NCBI GenBank assembly: GCA_015501055.1
Contig: JADNYV010000643.1
Span: 1 to 19,005 of the forward strand
DNA from: Mucidula mucida
Taxonomy: Eukaryota; Basidiomycota; Agaricomycetes; Agaricales; Physalacriaceae
Direction of reading: 5' to 3'
DNA length: 19,005 nt
Position numbers and translations under genes: made by a program. Positions 1 to 9,449 of the stretch are shown here, in pieces (position 1 is the stretch's first letter; every line of letters begins with the position of its first letter). The notes beneath the pieces were generated by a model that was not told the origin of the DNA, did no database searches, and saw only the letters and a list, made by a program, of their open reading frames with translations.

Positions 1-1393
<1,393 letters not shown>

Positions 1394-1666
1394 AGGCTAA
1401 TCCCTTTGCTGCCATACACTCTTTTTCTCTGCTCTCTTCGTGATGTCCTTGTCTTCCGACGAGCACTTCACTGATCCCTCCCGCCGCGACCCGCGACCGA
1501 ATGAAATCACGGCGTCGATGAATTGTAAATGTTGCCCGAAAGTTCATTTTTGAATTTGGATTGGACCTGGACTTGACCTCGTCACTACCTGTACACATCA
1601 TTATTCAATATTGTAAGTATATACAAGTAACGGATCAATACAGCAGCCTCCCGCGGGTGTCGTTTT
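1394..1666. other. Intergenic region between convergent 3' ends
   Basis: This short AT-variable stretch separates the stop of the aconitase copy (+) from the stop of the acyl-CoA synthetase (-). It would hold both 3' UTRs. It shows no similarity by eye to the region after the intact aconitase stop, so the duplication appears to end at or near the stop codon. I see no gene here. Confidence 0.6.
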
Positions 1667-4386
1667 TCATAATCTAGCTCTTCCCGTTTCTGGTCGTAGA
1701 TACTTCGAGGACTGATCTCGTAGAGCTCGTCGCAGAATTTTGCCACTGGCGTTTCGTGGAATCTCTTCAATAAAAGCGATTCCACCGTCTAGTCGCTTGT
1801 GAGCAGACAACGATTTTGCGACGTGCTATTCTTGATCAGCTGTCCTCCCTCATCCGACGTTGAGAGGAACGAAGCACTCACATGATATATGCTAGTTTTG
1901 ACTTTTTCCGCGAAGCTGGGGTCGTTTTTGGCATACCTGCCGGCCTCTGCTCTTAATACGATAAAGGCGAATGGCAGTTCGCCAGCGAAGTCATCGGGAA
2001 CTCCAACGACGGCAGCATCTGCGATGCAGGTATGCGTCAGCAAATGCCCTTCCAGTTCCGCGGGTGCAACTTGGAAAGCCTTGACCTACTTGACTGTCAG
2101 ACGTTTTCTAACACAAAATGCGACATTCCGACCTTGATGAGCTCCTTTACGCGCTCAAGTATGAATATGTCCTTGTCCTTGAACATTGCTTGATCGCCTG
2201 TTCTCAGCCACCTGCGAAATGATGAGCCTTCACATTTACCCATCGACGAGGGCAGCGCACCCGTCTACGAATGTTCTAGCCGTTCTAATTCAGCGAAATC
2301 AGCTACATGCACCACAGAGTATTGAATACATGCCACGCACTCTTTGGGATTTCCGAAGTAGCCAAGTGCGACTTGTCCGCCTTGAATGTACAATTCTCCA
2401 GCCTCCCCATCGTTCGCTAACGTTCCGTCTTCTTTCACGATTTTTGCGCTAGTCCCTGGTAAGAGCTGTCCGCCGCTACCTAATGTTCCGATTCTTTGAT
2501 TCACTGGATACTGTAAAAATACCCATGAATACATAAATGGAGATTGAAGAGAGAGAGGAAATACCATGCTCACAGCGCCACATGTTTCGGTCATACCTAA
2601 CAGGAGTGAGAAATGTGGTGGTTGAAGGCGTCGAGGCGTATAAATTACCGTAAGCTTGGCCAAGTTCGATATTGGGCAGCACACTGAGTAGTTCCTCTGT
2701 TAGAGTCGCGCTCAATGGTGCAGCCGCCACAACGCAATAACGAACGCAAGACAAGTTGTAGTGCCTTGTTGCTGGGTGCTATTATCGTCCACTCAGTAAA
2801 CTCTGCCCATAACAATAACGTGGCGCAGACCTTGCATAATAGGACTACCTGGGGCGGAACTAATCTATGTTCCGTTTTCGTTATTGGTCATGAAAGAGGC
2901 TTGGTACTCACGGAAGATGAGTGATTTGGTGCCTCTCGATACTGCTAAGGAAGCTCTCGAAATGAAATTTCCTGGCCAGCACGAGGGTCATCTGTGGAAC
3001 TTGAGCAACGAGGAATAGTCCTTCGGAGAGAAAGATTCACGCACGCCTGCGTATAACATGAAATGCAGCTACAGAACATCGGCGTATAGACTAAGCTGGA
3101 GGATGGCGGACATACATTGAAAACGAGACCGTAGATATCTATCGTTATGTTATTTGAATGCTTCCAAACGACAACCTCGAGCACTGACGATATAATGGTA
3201 GGACTGTGAGGCCCTCTATGTTGAGAACGAGTACTATGGGCCTAATGAACACATGAATACTCACATCCGCCACAGACGTCTCCAGCTCTAAAGCGCTGTT
3301 GGCTCCAAAACGTGTAGGGTTCGTTCAGTCGATTAAAGGCTGCTTCTTGAGTTATCATATTGATCACATTATAGTGAGTTATCGCTACGGCCTAGAGACG
3401 TTTAAGTGCGCCACGATACCTTGAATTGGGAACTAAGTTACCTTGGGAAATCCAGTGGTACCGGAGGAAGGTGCTAAAAAAGCAATAGCGGTCTTAGCTT
3501 CATCCTCGGCAAGGGTTCTTTCTACCGCAGGCGGCATTCGACTTCCCTCGTGCATGACAGACTGCAGGGATCGGTATTTAACTTTCGTGCCGGTCGAGGT
3601 TGGTGCTTCGATGACAATCATACGCTCTTGAGGGAATTGCGTAAATGATGCCAGGACCAAGGGCAGACAGTCGGCATGAACGATGAGGAGCGACGGCCTG
3701 ACTAGTCGCAATTGAACAACTGGCAGAAGCAATTAGAAGACCAAGAGGACATCATGTAGCCGAGTTCACCGAGTTCGCTTGAAGAGTAGGTGGGACTGAT
3801 CGTCCTGCGCCACCCCGAGTTCAACTGTCAACAACTCGGCGATAGCTAAGGGCTAGGCTATTACTTACGAGACGATCGCCCCTACGCGGTGGGACGCCCA
3901 CACACAAGGACCGAAGTCTGTGAAGTAGTCAACACCGTGTGAAGGAAGATTACAACGACCTACCGATGTGATTGTAGCTCACGATTGACACTGTAAGAAC
4001 AGATATACGTTCCCGGGAAGGCCGAGACATGTATGTCACTTACCGATATCATCGTGTTCTACGCCCATTATAGATAACTTATTTGTGAACGATGCAGGAA
4101 CTCACTCATTTTGTACTTGTGATACATAGCGGCGGCCAAATTTCGAGTCCGAGAACGTAACTATCGGTATCAGTTTATGAACGCGTCCGTATCTCCCAAG
4201 GTGAAGCAGGAAACCGACCTCATCCCAGAATACGACTTGACCAGTGTCGTCATCTATCAAACAGGGTGTTTCTGAAAGACGTGTTGGTCGGTTGATGTGA
4301 TGGTACTCGTCCAAGAGAAATTGGGGCACTGTCAGATGTGTCGGAATGGCGGTAGGATGCGGGATAAGTGATTGGGCCACGACCAT
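1667..4386 (-). CDS. Acyl-CoA synthetase / 4-coumarate-CoA ligase-like AMP-forming enzyme
   Basis: This enzyme activates a carboxylic acid (fatty or phenylpropanoid-type) with ATP and CoA through an acyl-adenylate. I read 20 exons and 19 short introns, every junction in phase, giving about 575 residues, the usual length of the family. Exon 1 is 4219-4386 and the last exon is 1667-1825. Visible motifs are the P-loop SSGTTGFPK (residues about 201-209), HIYGLVFN, the YGMTET motif split by an intron (about 353-358), WLRTGD (about 430-435), the hinge/A8 region ending FQVAPAELE (about 458-466), and C-terminal SGKILRR with the catalytic lysine near 552. The A8 motif reads VKAFQVAP where VKGFQVAP (or GYQ) is usual. 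The protein ends in ARL, which fits the PTS1 peroxisome consensus. The ATG at 4386 starts a typical N-terminus (LTVPQFLLD near residue 20) and has a TATA-like element about 45 bases upstream. Substrate cannot be told from sequence. Confidence 0.9.
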
Positions 4387-4427
4387 TTCTACGATAGTAG
4401 ACGGTCTGTGGTAAATTTGCGAAGGGC

Positions 4428-4436
4428 TTATATATG
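4428..4436 (-). promoter_or_regulatory. TATA-like element of the acyl-CoA synthetase gene
   Basis: On the minus strand this reads CATATATAA, 42-50 bases upstream of the proposed ATG at 4386. The position suits a core promoter with a short 5' UTR. It also supports taking 4386 as the start rather than an exon further upstream. Confidence 0.4.
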
Positions 4437-4544
4437 TACCGACGCAGTCCGAGTGCGGATGGTATGCGCCGACATAAAAGCTTCAAGGATAAGCTCTTCA
4501 AGCTATGTTTAACTTGAAAAGTACTGGCCAAGACCTATTGCCCA

Positions 4545-5002
4545 TCATTCATTCCAGTACAGTTCTGCATATTTCTGGTTGGGACCTGGAAACGTTCCTT
4601 GCAGGTAAGAAGTCCCGTGCGGATATCCGAACGAAATATCATACGTCCGCGGACTTGCAGGGATCGGGTTTCCTGGAACACTAGAGCCCTGTAAAGCCAT
4701 CAGCAAGGTGCGGTCGATGACTGAACATCAATGAATACATTTGCTTTCATCTATGACTATACGACATACTCTGACATACCTTCTACATCTATCGTGAGCG
4801 CAAAATCTGGCCGTTCAATCCTGAATAGATTTCCGAAATCCAAAACATTGCGCCCGCATAGGTCGTGTGAAAGGGACCATGATGGCGTACAAATCTAGCT
4901 TGGATCTGGCGGTCTTCTAACGGCTGAGATAACATCATGAAGGGCACCCTCGAACAACGGACTAGCGCCGTCTACCCCGAAAACCGGGGAATTGAAGTAC
5001 AT
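4545..5002 (-). CDS. Unrecognised small coding segment, possible gene relic
   Basis: I do not recognise this protein. The clearest part is two exons, 4780-4894 and 4545-4720, joined in phase by a 59-base intron with GTATGT...TTCAG ends. They encode segments containing NVLDFGNLFRIERPDFALTI and, at the C-terminus, PASPRTYDISFGYPHGTSYL followed by a segment ending YAELYWNE and a stop at 4545. Before 4894 the same frame is interrupted by TAG, which would form the AG of a 3' splice site. An upstream ATG at 5002 opens a short frame (MYFNSPVFGVDGASPLFE...) that could splice through a weak GTGCCC donor. That model gives only about 115 residues. It lies just downstream of the desaturase stop (5086) on the same strand. 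It could be a small gene, the tail of a lost larger gene, or a chance assembly of frames. Confidence 0.35.
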
Positions 5003-5085
5003 CCGTTATGTCACCGTGCTGCATTCGTCCGTAGGAAAAATATATGACCAAGAATACCATTAGCTGCGGTGAACCTACAACTCTC

Positions 5086-6645
5086 CTACTTATCTGCATT
5101 ACCGTACTTAACGTGGTCGTCCTCAAGTTCAGGGAAGGTTGTTCGCGTGCCGACGTATAGGGCCTGCGAAGGAGGAAGCGCGTGCTCGGAAGGCGTCTCA
5201 ACACCACCGTGAAGTACCCCCACACGCATCATGGAAAGCAGCTAGAACATGTTCAGGTGAATACGCTAGAAGCCCACAATAGGTGACATACATTATGCGC
5301 TGCATTTGAGTGATTGTAAACACCCCCAAAGAAGGATCCTGTCATATCTAGACCGGTGCTCTTGTGGATCAAGGCAGATCCTCCGGGGTGTTCATGCGCG
5401 AAAGAGGAAGCATCATGGATAAATCCTGCAATCAAAATGAGAGAAGAACTCTTGGATCGCTCCTGAACTAAAGAGACGTTAGAAGTATATAGCTGACGGT
5501 GGCGCTTACACTGACACTCTTCCCAACTCAACACTGGCAGCTGCCTCAGAGGCGTTGGCCAGGCCAAAGAATCTTGGATATACTTGAGCTTCTTGAGCTG
5601 CATAGTCAAGGCACCCTTCATGATTTCGTTGCTTGAGAACATACGCAAGTGGTTCGCCAATCCGCAGGTCTCGCATAGTGCGATGAACCACTTAGTAGGG
5701 TCATATTGGTACCACTTGATGGCATTCCTGTAATCCATCGGAAACTGGTGGTGAAAATTATGGTATCCCTCCCCCATCGTCAAAATGGCGGATAGAAAGT
5801 GATCGCGCGGACTCAAACGGTCGTCATAGGGCGTCGTGCCTAGGTAGTGTGCGACGGAGTTAATGCAGAATGTGCTCTGATGAATTGTCAAGTTAACCTT
5901 GACATTTGACGTAGCGTAGAAATGATTGAGACTGACGTGATGCGCGATGGCTAGGCGCAATGAAGCCGCTATACAAAAGCCGCCCTTCCAATCCCCCCAG
6001 AGAACTCCAGGAATGGCGGTAGGCACTATGAATCCGAAAAGTATCGCAAGTTGGAAGTACCAGCGATGTTGCAAGCGCAATAATGCATCGTTCCTTAGAT
6101 CAGACACGTCCGTATAACCGGAATGAAGGTCACTCTTGAAGACCATCCATCCAATATGCGTCCATAGTAATCCACGCTTCGAATTGTACGGGTCTTGTTC
6201 TGTGTCGGTGTACCGATGATGTGAGCGATGCCCTCGGGACCACCAGTAGCAGGAGCCTTGTACCGCACTTGTCCCGCCAGCAAGAAGGAAGATCTGCAGA
6301 GGAAATGATGCGTTATAGGAGCGATGAGACCATAGGCGGTGATAGCCTGGCGAAGACTTAGTTCGTGTAGACTGAATGAAATATCCACCAACCGGCAGTG
6401 ATGCCTGATCATGATCAGCTTCTGCACTTCACAGACAACGTAAAGCAGGTCCAGGTTCACTTACCTAGCATGGTAAAGACATAGTGTACCACAGCAAAAC
6501 AGACCGTAAGCAGACGTTTTTCGACATGGGAGCAACCATGTAACCCGATTAAAGGCGTCGCGAAGAGAATAAAGACATTGAACCACCGTACGCCCGTAAT
6601 CGGAGGGAAGTCTCTGCATAATGTCGTGAGCTTATTGAGGAGCAT
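5086..6645 (-). CDS. OLE1: Delta-9 fatty acid desaturase with C-terminal cytochrome b5 domain
   Basis: This ER membrane enzyme introduces the delta-9 double bond into stearoyl/palmitoyl-CoA, drawing electrons through its own fused cytochrome b5. Six exons, all in phase, give 431 residues: 6465-6645, 6393-6404 (12 bases only), 5937-6346, 5516-5876, 5292-5467 and 5086-5241. The three histidine boxes are complete: HRLWSH (67-72), HRSHH (104-108) and HNFHH (240-244). The b5 domain has the heme ligand motif HPGG (H348) and the second histidine in YNHSNAAH (H374). An intron at 5877-5936 is exactly 60 bases without a stop and would be read through as a false insertion. The start is uncertain: 6645 is the first in-frame ATG after an upstream stop, and it gives an N-terminus shorter than usual, so an upstream 5' exon may be missing. 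The C-terminal tail after the b5 domain ends NADK; it too could be extended by another intron. Confidence 0.93.
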
Positions 6646-7324
6646 TTTCTCCGAGGACGCCAATCCGGACGGCTGGTCGGAAGAATTGAGGAGACGTGCA
6701 GTAGATAAGAGTCGGAACAGGGCACGTTATATATCGTTTTGAGTTCAACGTCCGAACATCATTTCGAGCTGAGCAATTTCATGTTAGGTATGAAGATAAA
6801 CCAACAGGCCGACAGATAGTTTTTTCACCTAAACCGAGTAGTGTTTCTGATAATCAGCCGGAGAGGTCCGAAGCATTTCCCGAAGCTCAGCCCTTCTCCT
6901 CGTGGGCGTGGTTCGCGGAGAGATACAACAGTGAATCCGCCACTCTAGATCTCAGAGGCTATGAAAGGCCCTTCAGGGATTCGGAGAGGTAAATCAGCAC
7001 TGCAGGCGTGGCAAAGGAAGTACAGGGTGTCTGTTTGGAAAGTTACTCTGAGAACGTGTCGTTCTGTCCGAAGCTCGTTGGAAATGTAGCCGGCTTACAG
7101 AGCGTAATGACAGGCTGAACTTGATTCCAGCTTTATTCCAGCACATGGATGTGAAAAAACTACCCTTTTTGGAAGAAACAACCCCACGTGGGGTAGTCAG
7201 GACGCGTTGTTTTCCCAAGTTGTTGTCAGCTGACCTTCCCTGCCCATGTCGAGAGAAACCCACCATGTCGAAAGAACCTCTGCCAGAACAAAAGTCCCAG
7301 GGATCCCCCACCTCTTCATCTACC
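6646..7324. other. Divergent intergenic region between desaturase and lactonase-like gene
   Basis: This 0.68-kb stretch separates two genes pointing away from each other and should hold both promoters. On the minus strand a GATATATAAC element lies near 6727-6737, about 85 bases before the desaturase ATG. A perfect CACGTG-centred palindrome lies at 7181-7194. Two more ATGs in frame with the lactonase start lie at 7145 and 7265. I see no other gene. Confidence 0.55.
7181..7194. promoter_or_regulatory. Perfect 14-base palindrome centred on CACGTG E-box
   Basis: The sequence ACCCCACGTGGGGT is its own reverse complement and contains the core CACGTG bound by bHLH regulators in fungi. It sits about 130 bases before the chosen lactonase ATG (7325). 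If the ATG at 7145 were used it would lie within coding sequence; as a promoter element it argues for a start further downstream. Function is inferred from the motif only. Confidence 0.45.
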
Positions 7325-8887
7325 ATGTCTAAACTGCGCTTGTTTGCGATTCTCGCTTCCGTTGGAGTTTGCCAATGGGCTATTGTTCGGGCTCGTACAG
7401 GACGCGACCTTGCGATAGAGTTACAATCACCACAAGCAATCGCAAGTTCTTCGTCGCCGCAGCATCCCGGTATCCCGCTCAAACAATCATTTCGCAGTTT
7501 GTGGATCCCCGACAGTTCGCGGTCTTCGATAACCACATCACGTTTCGAGACGATGCTTTTGGCACATTCTTCAATCCTACGAATTCTACACCTCCGTTCT
7601 TCCAGATCTTTGATCAGTCGTTTTTGAACGTCCTGGGCGTCACCCCGGCGATTTATGAAATATCGTCGAACGATACTTTTGCCTTTGCCCATGAAGCGCC
7701 CATCTACGTTTCGGATACCGACACTGTCTACTTTGCGAGCAATGATGGTGGCGCACTGGGCATGAGTGATCTCGATCACAACAATCAAGTTGGCTTTATC
7801 AGTATAAAAGATACTGAAGCCAAAATAAGCTCTCTCAATGGGACATTCTCGGTCAACGTTCCAGTCAGTGTGGTGAGTACAGCCAACGTCCACAAATGAT
7901 ATCGGTTGTGATTGAAATGATGTCCTAGCTTGATCTCCCAGATTCAGTGCAGATGACCAATGGCGGGACGGGGCCTATTAACTCTTCCTTGTTGCTCATT
8001 AACTCCGGTCGCGGTCCACGACCTCCGAACATTGTCCGCGTCAACCCAAGTTCTCCTGAGAACGCCACAGTTCTCTTGGATAACTATTATGGACGCCAAT
8101 TTAACTCTCTCAACGATATCAAGGTACATCCAAGCGGCAAACTATTCTTCACGGACGTTGTGTATGTCTCGAGAATGTGTTGACCTCGTTCGTGGAACAT
8201 AACATCTCCTAGATACGGATTCCTCAATCACTTCCGTCCTCAACCTTTGATGCCGAGTCAAGTATACCGATTTGATACTGCTACTGGAGCTGTGCGCGTA
8301 GTCGCCGATGGATTCGACAAGCCAAACGGAATAGCATTCACCGCTGATGGCAAGACCGCGTACATGTAAATTCCGACGTTCCCCTCACTATTTCGCTTGA
8401 CAAACGTATACTCGTCAGTGCTGATACTGGCGCGACTTCAGGATTCTTAGGGATGAATCAAACGGTACCTGCTACCATGTACGTTTGCCTATTGAGTATA
8501 GTCGCGTATAGGAGCTAAGACTAAATAAATACAGTTACGCTTTCGATGTCGACCCGAAGTCGCACGCATTCAAAAACCGTCGCGTCTTAGCGTACGTTGA
8601 CACTGGAGTCGCAGATGGGATCCAAGTTGATACTACCGGTAACATATACGCTGGCTGCGGCGATGGTGTCCACGTACGTCTCGAGAATAACTTACCTCGT
8701 GGTAGGATTCTTATTCTTCACTCAGGTCTGGAATGACCAAGGAGACTTACTTGGAAAGTTCTTCTTGGGCACGACTTCCGCCAATTTGGTCTTCGCGGGC
8801 AAAGGGAGACTTATTATCCTTGCTGAGACAAAAGTCTTCTTGGCAAAGATTGCAGCGGAGGGCGTTTCTCTCACTGGCCCTCATTGA
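7325..8887 (+). CDS. Secreted SMP-30/gluconolactonase-type beta-propeller protein
   Basis: This is a lactone hydrolase-like six-bladed beta-propeller of the SMP-30/gluconolactonase family; fungal relatives hydrolyse aldono- or pantolactones. Seven in-phase exons give 400 residues: 7325-7394, 7463-7872, 7953-8161, 8213-8365, 8419-8478, 8535-8673 and 8726-8887. The chosen ATG opens a hydrophobic signal peptide (MSKLRLFAILASVGVCQWAI). In-frame ATGs at 7265 and 7145 would put a polar stretch before it; 7265 has an equally good ACC-ATG context. Family signatures are NDIKVHPSGKLFFTD (substrate/metal loop), DKPNGIAFTADGKTAYIADT (the conserved PNG asparagine) and VADGIQVDTTGNIYA (the conserved aspartate strand). 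It is transcribed away from the desaturase. The substrate cannot be predicted from the sequence. Confidence 0.88.
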
Positions 8888-9321
8888 CCAGTCCTACGAC
8901 ATGCTTGGATATCAGATGTACCAATGTAAATTAAACGTTCACCGTACGCTTCTCCGGAGATCTAAGGGTGTGATGTGATTGTAGGTCTGCCCGCGGCGCT
9001 GTGTGACGCATTCTTTCAGTCAGAAGGCTACGAGCATGATCCGTGGTGGAATTCGAAGAGAGTAGTGCTTCATCACCGCCGTCATGGTGAGCTGACCGTT
9101 GACGCCGCCTTGACGCCTAAGCAGTGAAAGGGGATTGAGTTCCGGTCATTGTGGGTCGGCTGACGGTACCGATGTGCCGGACAGTATAGGGCGTGCAGCG
9201 TTGAGTTGGCGAACTGCAGCGCGTCAGGGTCCTGTGCGGAAAGAGAGCGGGGAGCGGTTCAATTATGGACAACGCAATGGACTCCGTGAAGCCGAGACGG
9301 CTTGTGTCGATCATAAAACGC

Positions 9322-9334
9322 CCAATCCGATTGG
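9322..9334. promoter_or_regulatory. Inverted pair of CCAAT boxes in aconitase promoter
   Basis: The sequence CCAATCCGATTGG is two CCAAT boxes facing each other with a 3-base centre, 116-128 bases before the aconitase ATG. CCAAT is the site of the HAP2/3/5 (CBC) complex, which is known to control respiratory and iron-dependent genes, including aconitase, in several fungi. That link is inferred here. Confidence 0.5.
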
Positions 9335-9363
9335 TTGGTGGCGGAATGCGGCACAGACATTTT

Positions 9364-9376
9364 CACGTGGTATAAA
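9364..9376 (+). promoter_or_regulatory. CACGTG box next to TATAAA box of aconitase
   Basis: CACGTG at 9364-9369 is followed after one base by TATAAA at 9371-9376, 74-79 bases upstream of the ATG at 9450. The spacing suits a core promoter with a short leader. The E-box and TATA box are close enough that their binding proteins could contact each other. Confidence 0.5.
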
Positions 9377-9449
9377 TTCAAAAAGGCAAAGACCGGAGGG
9401 GGTGTTGATCCTGCACCTTTCCTTCTCTCTACCGTCGACGTGTTGAACC

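Larger units (their letters stand above)
8888..9449. other. Aconitase upstream region
   Basis: This 0.56-kb stretch lies between the lactonase stop and the aconitase ATG. It contains no convincing gene. Its last 130 bases hold an inverted CCAAT pair, a CACGTG box and a TATAAA box, reported separately. Confidence 0.6.

Noticed and set aside
1667..4386. Acyl-CoA synthetase read as a pseudogene because its frames are scattered
   Set aside because: Every break coincides with a phase-consistent GT-AG intron, and the joined protein has all family motifs and a normal length.
5506..5691. 61-codon frame inside the desaturase
   Set aside because: It is a shifted-frame shadow of the desaturase exon at 5516-5876.
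6457..6663. Desaturase start at 6663
   Set aside because: The codon there is TTG, not ATG. The first in-frame ATG after an upstream stop is at 6645.
6994..7893. 299-codon frame on the minus strand
   Set aside because: It is antisense to the lactonase-like gene, whose plus-strand exons carry clear family motifs and a signal peptide.
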